Source of the DNA: Streptomyces sp. G-G2
Lineage (GTDB): Bacteria > Actinomycetota > Actinomycetes > Streptomycetales > Streptomycetaceae
Direction: 5' to 3'
NCBI RefSeq assembly: GCF_030063135.1
Contig: NZ_JASISO010000050.1
Coordinates: 1 to 61,344 of the forward strand
Length of the DNA: 61,344 nt
In this document: positions 24,234 to 33,491 of the stretch, in pieces
Layout: each line of letters opens with the position of its first letter
How positions within the stretch are numbered: the stretch's first letter is position 1
The notes under the pieces: generated by a model
What the model saw: only the letters and a program-made list of their open reading frames with translations
Told to the model about the DNA's origin: nothing
Databases searched by the model: none
Position numbers and translations under genes: made by a program

Positions 24234-24649
24234 TTGGTGTCCTGGGTGGCGCACCAGGTGGCGACGGCCTTGAGGTCGCCCTGCCGCTTCTGCAGGGTCG
24301 GCAGCAGCCCCTTGCGGAAGGTCAGCCGGTCGTTGAGGTAGGTGTAGACCTCGGTGTGCCCGGCGGTCTTGGCGTTCGCGACGCGCTGCTCCAGCCGGGT
24401 GACGGAACCGGCTACGGTCGCGTCACCGCCCAGCCGGGTCACCGAGGCGTCGATCCGCGCCGTGGTCTTCGGCAGCCGCTTGCAGATCTCCTTGGCGCCG
24501 TCGCCCTTGGGTGCGGACTTGGGCGCGGACTTCGCCGAGGCGGCAGGAGCCGGGGCGGTGCCGTCCGCCTGGGCGGGGGCGATGGTCAGCAGCGCGCCGG
24601 ACAGGGCGAGGGCGCCGATCGCGGCAGCGGTCGTGCGGTTCGGGAGCAT
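24230..24649 (-). CDS. Secreted helical protein of unknown function
   Basis: A 139-residue exported protein. Residues 1-28 are a signal peptide (MLPNRTTAAAIGALALSGAL...), followed by an Ala/Pro/Ser/Lys linker (ASAKSAPKSAPKGDG) and an alpha-helical domain with two cysteines (KEICKRL and ATWCATQ) that could be bridged. Arg/Thr/Leu-rich helices such as ASVTRLGGDATVAGSVTRLE suggest a helical bundle. The gene lies 59 bases downstream of the histidine kinase on the same strand and overlaps the lipoprotein gene. The layout suggests a kinase operon with its extracytoplasmic partners or outputs, but no family is recognised. Confidence 0.8.
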   Translation of the reverse strand: MLPNRTTAAAIGALALSGALLTIAPAQADGTAPAPAASAKSAPKSAPKGDGAKEICKRLPKTTARIDASVTRLGGDATVAGSVTRLEQRVANAKTAGHTEVYTYLNDRLTFRKGLLPTLQKRQGDLKAVATWCATQDTK

Positions 24650-24708
24650 GGTGGTCTCTCCTAGGGTCGAACGGGGCCGGCCCGTGAGCGGGCCGGCCGT
24701 GCACGACG

Positions 24709-26199
24709 CTAGGGGGCGTCTTTGTGGTTTCTTTGTGAGTCCCCAGGCTGACCCGCCTCCCCCCGGGAGATCCAGTCGCGCCGTGCGGGCAGCCTCGGCG
24801 CGGGTCCGTCCGGGGCCAGCAGAGGCAGCCGCACCTCGACCCGCGTGCCCCGGCCCTCCGGCGGGTTCCCGAGGGTCACCGTGCCCCGGTGCAGCGCCAC
24901 CTGCTGGGCCACCAGGGTCAGCCCGAGCCCGGACCCGGGACTGCCCGGCCGGTGGTGGAAGCGCCGGAAGGCCGCGTCCCGCTCGCCCGGCGGGATCCCG
25001 GGCCCCGCGTCGTCGACCGTGAGCACCGCGTACGGTCCCCGCGCGTCCAGCCGTACGTCGATCAGCGGCGGCCCGTCGGGCGGTGCGCCGTGCACCACGG
25101 CGTTGCCGAGGAGGTTGGCGAGCAGGATCATCAGCCCGGCCTCCCAGCCGAACACCGCCAGCTCCGCCGGGAGTTCGGCGCTCACCCGGGCGCCCGGGTG
25201 GCGTCGTACACACTCGCCGACGGCCGTGTCCACCAGCTCACAGAGGTCGAGCGGGCCGAAGGCGGACACCTCCACCAGGTCTCCCCGGGCGAGCATCCGC
25301 AGCGCCGTCAGCAGTTCGAGGAGCCGCGCGTGATCGCTCTGCAGGTCCCGCACCACCTCGGCCCGCTCGCCGGGGGAGAGGTCCGGGTGGGCGGCGAGCA
25401 CGTCCAGGTCGGTCCGCATGCTCATCAGGGGGGTGCGCAGCTCGTGCGAGGCGGCGGCGGAGAACGACCGGGCGGTGTCCAGGGCCTGCGCGGTGCGGGC
25501 CGCCTGCTCCTCGTAGCGGGCCAGCAACTGGCCGATGGCGGCGGAGAGTTCGTCCACCTCGGCGATGTTCACGCGCGTCGTGGTGAAGGCGGCCGGACCC
25601 GCCCTCGGGTCCAGCTCGGCGGCGCGGCGGCTGAGCTTTCGCACCGAGGCGGTGGCGCGTCCGGCCAGGGCGTAGGCGAGCAGGCCGGAGACCGGGGCCG
25701 AGAGCAGCGCGACCAGCAGCACCCGCCCGCGCACGGCGCTCAGCTGCGGGTCGGTGGCCGAGGCCGGGGCGAACAGCCAGAGCGTCCCCGGCGCGGCCCC
25801 CGCCACCGGCACGCTCAGCACCCGCCAGGCGTGCCCCTTGGCCCGCACGGTGACCGGACCGCCCGGGGTCGACCCGGGCAGCCGGGCCGGGTCGGCGGGC
25901 TGCGGGCCGCCCTCCAGGACGTCCGTACCGTCCGCCGACCGCACCAGGATGCCCGCGTCGAGGACGGCGTCGAGCACCCGGCGGTGCTGGGTCTGCTCCA
26001 CCCGGGGCCGCCCGTTGCGGTCCGCCGCGAGCAGGGTGCGTACGTCCGGCAGCGCGGCGGCGGCCAGGTCCTGGAGCCGGGTGTCCTGCTGGCGGTGCAG
26101 GTCCCGGCTGACCAGGCCCAGTACCAGCAGGCCCGCGGCGAGCACCAGCAGCGGTACGACCACGGTCACCGAGAGCGCGATCCGGGTGGCGAGCTTCAT
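24709..26199 (-). CDS. Two-component sensor histidine kinase
   Basis: A 496-residue membrane kinase. Two membrane spans (about residues 10-33 and 165-188) flank a sensor region of about 130 residues outside the cell. A HAMP segment follows, then the phosphoacceptor helix with FSAAASHELRTPLMSMR, and an ATP-binding domain with N-box LLANLLGNAVVHG, G-boxes VDDAGPGIP and GSGLGLTLVAQQ. All key residues are present. Its ATG overlaps the response-regulator stop by four bases (ATGA). The signal is unknown; the secreted protein and lipoprotein directly downstream are candidates for partners or regulated products. Confidence 0.93.
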   Translation of the reverse strand: MKLATRIALSVTVVVPLLVLAAGLLVLGLVSRDLHRQQDTRLQDLAAAALPDVRTLLAADRNGRPRVEQTQHRRVLDAVLDAGILVRSADGTDVLEGGPQPADPARLPGSTPGGPVTVRAKGHAWRVLSVPVAGAAPGTLWLFAPASATDPQLSAVRGRVLLVALLSAPVSGLLAYALAGRATASVRKLSRRAAELDPRAGPAAFTTTRVNIAEVDELSAAIGQLLARYEEQAARTAQALDTARSFSAAASHELRTPLMSMRTDLDVLAAHPDLSPGERAEVVRDLQSDHARLLELLTALRMLARGDLVEVSAFGPLDLCELVDTAVGECVRRHPGARVSAELPAELAVFGWEAGLMILLANLLGNAVVHGAPPDGPPLIDVRLDARGPYAVLTVDDAGPGIPPGERDAAFRRFHHRPGSPGSGLGLTLVAQQVALHRGTVTLGNPPEGRGTRVEVRLPLLAPDGPAPRLPARRDWISRGEAGQPGDSQRNHKDAP

Positions 26200-26906
26200 G
26201 ATCCGTCCTCCTCCGGCAGCCGCAGCACGAAACCGACCCCGCGTACGGTGTGGATCAGGCGGGGCCGCCCGCCGTCCTCCAGCTTGCGGCGCAGGTAGCT
26301 GATGAAGGTGTCGACGGCGTCGGTGCGGACCTCGAAGTCGTAGCCCCAGACCCGGTCGAGCAGCTGGTCCCGGGTGAGGACGATCCGGGCGTTGCGCACC
26401 AGCTGCACCAGCAGCTCGAACTCCCGCCGGGTGAGGTGCAGTTCCACCCCGCCGTGATGGACCTGCCGGGTCGCCTGGTCGATGACCAGCGGGCCCGCGC
26501 GCAGCACCTCGGAGGCGGTCCGCTCCGGCCTGCGGCGCAGCAGGGCCAGCAGGCGCAGGACCAGCTCCTCCAGGGCGAAGGGTTTGACGAGGTAGTCGTC
26601 GGCCCCGGCCTGGAGGCCGGCGACCCGGTCGGCCAGCTCGTCGAGGGCGGACAGCATCAGGACGGGGGTCTCGTCCCCCCGGGCCCGCAGGGTCCGGCAG
26701 ACCTCGGTACCGGTCAGGCCCGGCATGGACACGTCGAGGACCAGGACGTCCGGGGTCCGCCGGGCGGCCAGGTCCAGGGCGGTGGGGCCGTCCTCGGCGA
26801 GCAGCACGGTGAACCCGCTGAGCCGCAGCCCGCGCTCCAGTGATCGGCGGATGGCGGCGTCGTCGTCCGCCACCAGCACCACCCCGGCATGTGCGTTCCC
26901 GGTCAC
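26196..26906 (-). CDS. OmpR-type response regulator
   Basis: A 236-residue regulator. The receiver domain (about 8-122) has the acidic pair in VADDDAA, the phosphoacceptor Asp in VLVLDVSMPG, a conserved Ser/Thr region VLMLSALDE and Lys in DYLVKPF. The winged-helix DNA-binding domain (about 135-232) shows LTRREFELLVQLVRNARIVL and VDTFISYLRRKLE, the OmpR/PhoB signature. Two GTG codons begin the frame; I use the second (26906) because it gives five bases to the AGGAGG site, against two for the first. It forms an operon with the kinase gene. Confidence 0.93.
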   Translation of the reverse strand: MTGNAHAGVVLVADDDAAIRRSLERGLRLSGFTVLLAEDGPTALDLAARRTPDVLVLDVSMPGLTGTEVCRTLRARGDETPVLMLSALDELADRVAGLQAGADDYLVKPFALEELVLRLLALLRRRPERTASEVLRAGPLVIDQATRQVHHGGVELHLTRREFELLVQLVRNARIVLTRDQLLDRVWGYDFEVRTDAVDTFISYLRRKLEDGGRPRLIHTVRGVGFVLRLPEEDGS

Positions 26907-27029
26907 CACGGCCTCCTCGCGCGGCCTCCCTCCGAGGCCGCGCCGACCCTCTCACGGTAGTCCCGGAGCCCGTCGACCGGGTCCCGTCCGCGCACCGTCC
27001 GGGTCCTGTCCGCGCACCGTCCGCGCACA

Positions 27030-27062
27030 CCGCCGCCCCCGGGGGAATCCCGGGGGCGGCGG
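27030..27062. terminator. Hairpin after the I36-inhibitor gene
   Basis: A 14-bp stem, 27030-27043 with 27049-27062, loop GGAAT. On the minus strand it follows the inhibitor stop by 27 bases. Next to it, 26981-27026 carries two copies of a 22-base direct repeat (CGTCCGCGCACCGTCCG type). Confidence 0.75.
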
Positions 27063-27089
27063 GCCTGGCGGCCGGTCAGGACCGGCGGG

Positions 27090-27464
27090 TCACGGCTGGA
27101 GCGTGATCGAGTTGATCGGCGTCAGGTCCTTGATCATGTAGGTACCGGCGAGCAGGTAGCCCTGACAGCCCTGGCCGTCGTAGCCGGTGCAGGTGCGCAT
27201 GGACGCGCCGCCGGTCTGGTTGTTGGAGACGTAGTGGTTGCCGTTCTGGTTGGACAGGTTGTGCGCGCCGTAGCTGTAGTAGACGTTGCTGGGGTGGTCG
27301 TTGTTCCACCCCGCGTCCTGCGGGTAGATGCAGACCGCGCCGGAGGGGCAGCCGTGCCAGGAGTCGGTGACCGAGGCCGTGGCGGTCGGGGCGACCGAGG
27401 CGGCCAGGCCCAGCGCCAGGGCGCCGGAAGCGGCCAGGAAGACGATCTTCTTGCGTGCGTTCAT
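27090..27464 (-). CDS. Secreted peptidase inhibitor family I36-like protein
   Basis: A 124-residue secreted protein with a signal peptide (residues 1-30). The mature part has the I36 (SMPI-like) pattern: a Cys-containing first strand (HGCPSGAVCIYPQDAGWNN), a central YYSYGAHNLSNQNGNHY segment and a second cysteine pair (RTCTGYDGQGCQGYLLAGT). Family members are beta/gamma-crystallin-like and some inhibit metalloproteases; many are uncharacterised. It may protect the cell from its own or competitors' proteases. It lies 61 bases downstream of the NlpC/P60 gene on the same strand. Confidence 0.85.
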   Translation of the reverse strand: MNARKKIVFLAASGALALGLAASVAPTATASVTDSWHGCPSGAVCIYPQDAGWNNDHPSNVYYSYGAHNLSNQNGNHYVSNNQTGGASMRTCTGYDGQGCQGYLLAGTYMIKDLTPINSITLQP

Positions 27465-27525
27465 GGTGCATCCCTTGGTGGTGAACCGAGTGGTGGGTGT
27501 CGATGTCGTCGCTGTCGTGATCAGG

Positions 27526-28413
27526 TCACGGGCAGGTGGGGACGCCGTCCAGCCATGCCGCGCCCCGGACGTAGATGTTGGTGAGCCACGCCTTGTGGTC
27601 CGGCAGGTAGGACCAGGCGTCGTTGTGGTAGCCCTCGGCGTCCACCCACTGGGCGTGCTTCTGGCAGCTGATCCGGACCCGGGTGGGGCCGGCGAACCTC
27701 ACGACCCGGGCGCTGGTCGTCGACGGCTCGGCATGCGTCCAGACGTCGGTGCCCCAGGTGGAGAAGGTGCCCGGCTGCCCCGGCTCGGCGGCGATGCGCA
27801 CCGCTCCGTTGTAGTCGCCGCCGAAGGAGACATCGCTGACCATCACCCGGGTGCCGGACTGCCGGGCCTGGACCATCTTTCCCGCGCCCAGGTAGATCGC
27901 GATGTGGTGGATCGAGTTGTCGCCGCCCCAGGCCAGGAGGTCCCCCGGGAGGAGCGCCCCGAGGCCCTGTGAGGCGCCGATGCGGGCGGTGACACGCGGC
28001 GAGTGGTACTGGCTGTTGGCGGTCCCGGCCAGGACGTCCTGCCCGGTGGCCTGGGCGTAGGCGTAGCGGACCAGGCCCGAGCAGTCGAACCCGATCCGCT
28101 CCGGGTCGTGTTCACTGGCCGGGTCGGTGGGGTCGACCTGACCGTAGGTGGCGCCCGGCTGCGGCCCGTGGCCCCCGCCCCAGCTGTACCAGACGCCGAT
28201 CTGCGTACAGGCCGCCCGGACCGCGGCCTCCGCCGTCGCCCCGGCCCCCGTGGCCAGTACCCCGCAATCGGTGTCGGCCGCCGCCGGGGCGGCCACCGCG
28301 GCCCGGGCCGCCGGAGCGGCGGCGGCGGGCGCGGCGGTGATCCCGGTGGCGCAGAGCGCCAGGATCCCCGCGAGGACCGCGGACCGCCCCGCTCTCGTCA
28401 GGATGGCGTGCAT
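27526..28413 (-). CDS. Secreted NlpC/P60-type peptidoglycan hydrolase
   Basis: A 295-residue exported cysteine peptidase. Residues 1-35 are a signal peptide. The catalytic domain (about 65-205) carries Cys111 in GFDCSGLVRYAY and the catalytic His in SIHHIAIYLG, the standard NlpC/P60 order; the family cleaves D-Glu-mDAP-type bonds in peptidoglycan stems. The last 80 residues resemble a bacterial SH3 domain (VRFAGPTRVRISCQKHAQWV, then YLPDHKAWLTNIYVRG) that would bind wall or glycans. The arrangement catalytic-then-SH3 is common in Streptomyces. The gene is followed on the same strand by the I36-type gene. Confidence 0.9.
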   Translation of the reverse strand: MHAILTRAGRSAVLAGILALCATGITAAPAAAAPAARAAVAAPAAADTDCGVLATGAGATAEAAVRAACTQIGVWYSWGGGHGPQPGATYGQVDPTDPASEHDPERIGFDCSGLVRYAYAQATGQDVLAGTANSQYHSPRVTARIGASQGLGALLPGDLLAWGGDNSIHHIAIYLGAGKMVQARQSGTRVMVSDVSFGGDYNGAVRIAAEPGQPGTFSTWGTDVWTHAEPSTTSARVVRFAGPTRVRISCQKHAQWVDAEGYHNDAWSYLPDHKAWLTNIYVRGAAWLDGVPTCP

Positions 28414-28588
28414 GACTGGTTCCCCCCGTTTCGTCGTACTGCCGCGGCGCCGGCCGCGGTGGTTCGAGACTGGGCCCCGGCCGGGCCGGGTGTCGAGGAG
28501 CGACGCGTCTCCCGTGCGGGTGGGCAACGGGAAACCCCCGGGAAACACCTCGGCGTTGGGCCGGGAGGGCCGGGACCCGGTGAGCCGC

Positions 28589-31500
28589 TCAGCGGCCGCC
28601 CGGGCACACCCGCCGGTACGGCTCGTCGGGCAGCAGCTGCGCCCAGCGCCGGGGTCCGGAGTCACCGACCAGGCGGCACAGGGCGGCCTCGCGCTCCGCC
28701 ACGTCCGTGTTCCACAGCCGTACGGTCCCGTCGTTGCTGCTGCTCGCCAGCGTGCCCGGGAGCACCGGGTCGAAAGCGACCCCCCACACCGCCCCCGTGT
28801 GCCCGCTGAGCGTGGCGATCTGCCGCTCCCGCCGGGGGTCCCACAGCCTCACGCTCTGGTCGCTGCCGCTGCTCGCCAGCACCGCGCCGTCCGGGCTGAA
28901 CGCCACCGCCCGTACGGAACCGCTGTGCCCGGCGAGGATCCCGGCCGCCGCCCCGCGCGCGGTGTCCCACAGCCGTACGGTCCCGTCGTTGCCCCCGCTG
29001 GCCAGGGTCCGCCCGTCCGGCGCGAAGGCCACCCCGCGCACCGACCCCGTGTGCCCGCGCAGCACGGCGCGTTCCGGGTGCCCGGGGTCCCCCGGCGCCC
29101 ACAGCCGTACCGTCAGGTCGTCGCTGCCGGAGGCGAGGGTGCGCCCGTCGGGGCTGAACGCGACGGCGTTGACGAAGTCCTGGTGGCCCTCCAGCGTGGC
29201 CTCCCGCTGCCCCGAGCCCACGCTCCAGAGGGCCACCGTCCGGTCGGCGCTGGCCGACGCCAGGGTCCGGCCGTCCGGGGCGAAAGCGAGGGAGAAGACC
29301 GACCCGGTGTGGCCGGTGAGGGTCGCGTGCGCGGTTCCGGCGGCCACGTCCCAGAGTCCGACCGTGCGATCGGCGCCCGCCGAGGCGAGCAGCCGTCCGT
29401 CGGGGGAGAAGGCGACGGCGAACACCGAACCGCCGTGCCCGGTCAGGGTGGAGACCAGCCGGTGACGGGCGGTGTCCCAGACCCGCACGGTGCCGTCCGC
29501 CTCCGCCGCCGCGATCAGCCGCCCGTCCGGGGAGAACGCCGACTGCCAGGACTCGGCGAACGGCCGGGCGGTGAGGGCCGAGCGCCCCGGGTCCCACAGC
29601 ACCACGGACTGGTCGAAGCCGCCCGTGGCGAGCTGCTCGCCGGGCCCGGCGGCGACCGCCTGCACGTAGTCGGTGTGGCCCGACAACGTCGTGATCACCT
29701 TGCAAGTGCCCGGGTCCCACAGCTTCACCGTGCCGTCACCGCTCGCGCTGATGATGGTGTCCCCGGTGTGCGTGAACGCCACCGCGTTCACATCGTCGCT
29801 GTGCCCCGTGAGCACGGCCCGTGCCGACCCCTCGGGCAGGTTCCACAGCCGTACGGTCCGGTCCGCGCTCCCCGAGGCCAGCGTGCGGCCGTCCGGGCTG
29901 AAGGCGACCCCGAGCACCTGGTCGGCGTGGTCCGTGAGGACGGTCACCGGCCGGTCGCCACCTGTGTCCCACAGCCGTACGGTGTGATCGGCGCCCGCGG
30001 AGGCGACGGTCCGGCCGTCCGGGCTGAACGCCACGCCCATCACCGCGTCACCGTGCCCGCGCAGGACCGCCCGCTCCCGCCCGCCGGGCAGGTCCCAGAG
30101 CCGCACGGTGTGGTCCACCCCGCCGCTGGCCAGCCAGGCGCCGTCCGGGCTGAACGCCACCGACCGCACCGCTCCGACGTGCCCCGTCAGCGTGCTGAGG
30201 AGCCGGTACGCCCTCGCGTCCCACAGCCGCACCGTGCCGTCCTTGCTCGCCGTCGCCAGCCGCAGTCCGTCGGGGCTGAAGGCGACCGAGGTCACCGCGG
30301 CCGTGTGCCCGCGCAGGGTGGCGGCCACCCGGCGGCTCGCGACCTCCCACAGCCGCACGGTGGTGTCCGAACTCGCCGAGGCGATCACCGTCCCGTCGGG
30401 GCTGAACGCCACGCCGTTGACCGGCCCGGCGTGCCCGCGCAGCCGCCCCGCGAAGTACTGCGCCTGTGTGCTCAGCAGGGCGCCCCGGGCCTGCGGGGTC
30501 CGTGCCGTCGCGTAGGCGCCCGCCGCGAGCAGCATCGAGGCCTCGGGCTGCCCGGCCGCCAACGGGCCGGACCGCACCGCCATCGCCTGGGACTCGGCGG
30601 TCCGGCGCTGGTCCACGGCGTCGGACCGCTGCTGCAGGGCGAGCGCCCCGGCGGTCAGGGCCACCGCGAGCAGCCCGGCCAGGGTCACCACCATGGCCCG
30701 GCGGACCCGGCTCTGCCGCAGCGCGGCCCGCTCCCGCCGCTCCTCCTCCGCCTCGCACGCCTCGATGAACTCCCGCTCCTCGGGCCCCAGCCGCGAACGG
30801 TCCGCCGAACGGTCCAGCCATTCCCGTACGCCCGCCAGCCGCGTCCCGCGGTAGAGGAGGCTCGGATCGCGCCCGCCCGCCGCCCATTCGGCCCCCGCCT
30901 CGGAGAGCTGCTGGCGCATCCGCAGCGAGGCCCGGTCCCGCTCGGTCCACTCGCGCAGCCGGGGCCAGGCGTGCAGCAGCGCCTCATGGGTGATCTCCAC
31001 GGTCTCCCCGCCCGCGGTCACCAGCCGGGCCTCGATGAACGCGTCGAGGGCCCGCCCACCGGCCTCCGGCTCCGGCAGCTGGCGCAGCAGTCTGCCCCGC
31101 TCCACCGGTCTGCGGGTCTGCGCGGTCCGGTCGTTGATGTGGACGAGCCGGACCAGCAGTTCGCGGGTCATCCGCCGCTCCGCCGGGTCCAGCAGGCCGA
31201 AAACCGACTCGGCGGTGCGCGCGACCGCCCCGTGGATGCCGCCCGTCATCTCGTAGCCCGCCACCGTCAGGGTGGTCCCCGTGCGCTGCTGCCAGGTGAT
31301 CAGCAGGGTGTGCGCCAGTAGGGGAAGGGAGCCGGCGTGCGCCGCCGATCCGTCGCCGAGGTCCCGCAGGAGCAGCTCGACCAGGCCGCCCTCCAGCGTG
31401 AGCCCGGCGTGCGCGGCGGGCCCCGAGATGGCCTGGCGCAGCTGGGCGCCGGACATCGGGCCGAGGGCGAACAGGCCCTGGGTGAAGACCTCGACCAGCT

Positions 31501-32413
31501 CCGGATGGTCGAGGCAGTGGCCGCAGAAGTCCGCGCGGATCCCGATCACCACGGCGGTGGTGGCGGCCGGGGCAGGGGCGGCCGAGGCCAGCGCGTGCAG
31601 CGCGCCCACGAAGGCGCGGCGCTCCCGCTCGTCCTCGCAGAGCGTGAACACCTCCTCGAACTGGTCGACCACGAGCACCAGTCCGGGCCGCCCCCGGGCG
31701 GCCTCCGCCGCCTCCAGCAGCCGTCGCGGATGCTCCGCCAGCTCCTCGGGTGCGATCCGCGCGGCCGCCGCGCCCAGCACCTCGCCCGCGCAGCGCAGCA
31801 GTTCCTTGAGGGGATGCGGGCCGGGCGTGCACACCACCACCGGCCAGTCCTGCGACCCGGGCACCGGCAGCACCCCGCGCCGCAGCGCCGGGACCAGCCC
31901 CGCCCGCAGCAGCGAGGACTTCCCCGCCCCCGACGGGGCCACCACGGCCAGTGCGCCGCGCCCGATCCGCCCGGCGAGGCGGTCCGCCAGCCCGGCCGTG
32001 TCCCCGTCGCGCCCGAAGAACCACTGGGCGTCCTGGGGACCGTACGAGGCCAGCCCCCGGTAGGGGCAGACCGCGCCGGAACCCCGCGCGTCCCCGCCCG
32101 GACCCGGCCGCGGACCGCCCCCGCCGTCCGCGCGGTCCGCGCCGCCCCCGCCGGAGCCGGGTCGCGGGGCCGAGCCGGGCTCCTGGCGCTGCGCGGGGAC
32201 GAGCCGGGCCAGCTCGCCCCCGGCGTCGAGCGCTTCGTCGCAGCGCCGGGCGAGGTCGGGGGTGGGCGGTTTGCCACCGTTCTCGATCTTGCTCAGGTAC
32301 CCCTTGCTGTAGTGGATCGTGCGGGCAAGACCCGAGAGGGACATCTTGCGGAGCTGCCGCATGCGCCGCAGCTCCGCCGCGAATCCACCGGTCGTCTCAT
32401 CGTCCGTCGGCAC
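28589..32413 (-). CDS. HTH-STAND NTPase-WD40 fusion protein
   Basis: A 1,274-residue signalling protein. Residues 8-70 form an XRE helix-turn-helix (ELRRMRQLRKMSLSGLARTI, SKGYLSKIENG). Residues about 130-400 are an nSTAND1-type NTPase: CPYRGLASYGPQDAQWFFGR, P-loop VAPSGAGKSSLLRAG and a Walker B strand (LVLVVDQFEEVF). A single hydrophobic helix lies near residue 595 (MVVTLAGLLAVALTAGAL). Fourteen WD40 repeats follow to about 1235, enough for two seven-bladed propellers; the eighth lacks the GH dipeptide. STAND proteins are ATP-driven switches that assemble on sensing a ligand. I chose the GTG at 32413, which has a GGGAAGG site; the ATG at 32449 has none. It lies 97 bases downstream of the NPP1 gene. 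Confidence 0.9.
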   Translation of the reverse strand: MPTDDETTGGFAAELRRMRQLRKMSLSGLARTIHYSKGYLSKIENGGKPPTPDLARRCDEALDAGGELARLVPAQRQEPGSAPRPGSGGGGADRADGGGGPRPGPGGDARGSGAVCPYRGLASYGPQDAQWFFGRDGDTAGLADRLAGRIGRGALAVVAPSGAGKSSLLRAGLVPALRRGVLPVPGSQDWPVVVCTPGPHPLKELLRCAGEVLGAAAARIAPEELAEHPRRLLEAAEAARGRPGLVLVVDQFEEVFTLCEDERERRAFVGALHALASAAPAPAATTAVVIGIRADFCGHCLDHPELVEVFTQGLFALGPMSGAQLRQAISGPAAHAGLTLEGGLVELLLRDLGDGSAAHAGSLPLLAHTLLITWQQRTGTTLTVAGYEMTGGIHGAVARTAESVFGLLDPAERRMTRELLVRLVHINDRTAQTRRPVERGRLLRQLPEPEAGGRALDAFIEARLVTAGGETVEITHEALLHAWPRLREWTERDRASLRMRQQLSEAGAEWAAGGRDPSLLYRGTRLAGVREWLDRSADRSRLGPEEREFIEACEAEEERRERAALRQSRVRRAMVVTLAGLLAVALTAGALALQQRSDAVDQRRTAESQAMAVRSGPLAAGQPEASMLLAAGAYATARTPQARGALLSTQAQYFAGRLRGHAGPVNGVAFSPDGTVIASASSDTTVRLWEVASRRVAATLRGHTAAVTSVAFSPDGLRLATASKDGTVRLWDARAYRLLSTLTGHVGAVRSVAFSPDGAWLASGGVDHTVRLWDLPGGRERAVLRGHGDAVMGVAFSPDGRTVASAGADHTVRLWDTGGDRPVTVLTDHADQVLGVAFSPDGRTLASGSADRTVRLWNLPEGSARAVLTGHSDDVNAVAFTHTGDTIISASGDGTVKLWDPGTCKVITTLSGHTDYVQAVAAGPGEQLATGGFDQSVVLWDPGRSALTARPFAESWQSAFSPDGRLIAAAEADGTVRVWDTARHRLVSTLTGHGGSVFAVAFSPDGRLLASAGADRTVGLWDVAAGTAHATLTGHTGSVFSLAFAPDGRTLASASADRTVALWSVGSGQREATLEGHQDFVNAVAFSPDGRTLASGSDDLTVRLWAPGDPGHPERAVLRGHTGSVRGVAFAPDGRTLASGGNDGTVRLWDTARGAAAGILAGHSGSVRAVAFSPDGAVLASSGSDQSVRLWDPRRERQIATLSGHTGAVWGVAFDPVLPGTLASSSNDGTVRLWNTDVAEREAALCRLVGDSGPRRWAQLLPDEPYRRVCPGGR

Positions 32414-32510
32414 GGGGCCTACCTTCCCGCAGGGGCGGGACGTACGCATAAAAGGAGAGGAGTTCCTCCGGTTGTCCGCACCCGGCCGGGCGGGACCTCT
32501 GCAAATCGTC

Positions 32511-33305
32511 CTAGCCGTAGGGGTTGAAGGGGACCGGGGGCTTGGCCGCGTTGAGGGCGTCGTTGAAACGGCCGTCAGTGATCTTGATGGTGGCCGAACC
32601 GAAGTCGGCGTTCATCAGCTTGTCCCGCAGTCCCGACGGATAGCCGTTCCAGCCCACCAGACGCGGGAAGAACCAGCCGCCCGTGTGGTTCTCCGGCGGC
32701 TCGTCGTTGCCGTTGGCGAGCCGGAAGAAGTGGGTCGAGGGGCCGTCCTTGTGGTAGACGGCCTTGGCGTGGGTCCCGTCGAACCGCACCTGCGAGGCGG
32801 GGTACCACTTCCAGCCGCTGTGCTGCGAAGTCGACACGTACTGCACCTGGTTGTCCTTGATCCAGACCACCACGTGCTCGAAGTCGTGCCGGTGCCCGAT
32901 GGCCGCGGGACCCAGCGTGGCCTGGTCCTTCTCGAAGTAACTGGCGTACATGACCGCGCACCAGCCGTTGTTGCACTTCTCCCGGGAGTACGTGTTGGAG
33001 TTCTGCAGCTGCACGAGGTCCCGGCAATGGCCGTTGACGTCACCGCCGAGCCCCAGCCCGGGGTTCAGCGTGCCGTCGCCGCTGATGGCGGCGGTCGCGT
33101 AACAACCGTCCTTGTCGTAGTCGTAGGCGGGGGAGAAGGTCTGCTCCAGACCGTCGGCGTTCTGGGGCAGCGGCGGGATCACCTTGGCACTGGCGACGCC
33201 GGGCAGCGCCAGCACGAGCGCGGCCGCTCCCAGGCCCGCGGTGGTCACCGCCCGCCCGATCCGGCTCGGCGACCCGTTCGACGTAGACGACAGCAGAGTG
33301 CGCAC
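32511..33305 (-). CDS. Secreted NPP1 (necrosis- and ethylene-inducing-like) protein
   Basis: A 264-residue exported protein of the NLP family, known as plant-cytolytic toxins binding sphingolipids in oomycetes, fungi and some bacteria. A signal peptide ends near residue 40 (VLALPGVASA). The core heptapeptide GHRHDFE and following HVVVW are intact (canonical GHRHDWE with Phe for Trp), and three or four cysteines are present (DGCYATA, GHCRDL, EKCNNGWCAVMY). Several Streptomyces members may act in saprotrophy rather than disease, so toxicity is not established. The GTG start has an AAGGAG site five bases away. It precedes the STAND-WD40 gene on the same strand. Confidence 0.92.
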   Translation of the reverse strand: MRTLLSSTSNGSPSRIGRAVTTAGLGAAALVLALPGVASAKVIPPLPQNADGLEQTFSPAYDYDKDGCYATAAISGDGTLNPGLGLGGDVNGHCRDLVQLQNSNTYSREKCNNGWCAVMYASYFEKDQATLGPAAIGHRHDFEHVVVWIKDNQVQYVSTSQHSGWKWYPASQVRFDGTHAKAVYHKDGPSTHFFRLANGNDEPPENHTGGWFFPRLVGWNGYPSGLRDKLMNADFGSATIKITDGRFNDALNAAKPPVPFNPYG

Positions 33306-33491
33306 ATCAGCTCCTTGACCTCGGTGGGGTAGCGCGCATTCTGCTGTGCCGGGCGTGGGAACACGAGTCCTTCAGCCGAGCGTTCGCGAGATCCTCGACA
33401 TCCGCGATATGCCCGTCGCCCCGCGTCCGTTGGGTGTTAACTTCCAACGCGTCGACGCGAGCGTCGCGACCAGCTGGGGGGCGGGTTAAAA

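Noticed and set aside
28700..30480. Regular DNA repeat with about 126-base period, array-like
   Set aside because: It is the coding sequence of WD40 repeats (about 42 residues each), not a CRISPR or satellite array.
28148..31321. A 1,057-residue open frame on the plus strand opposite the WD40 protein
   Set aside because: It is a shadow; its repeats only mirror the WD40 codons.
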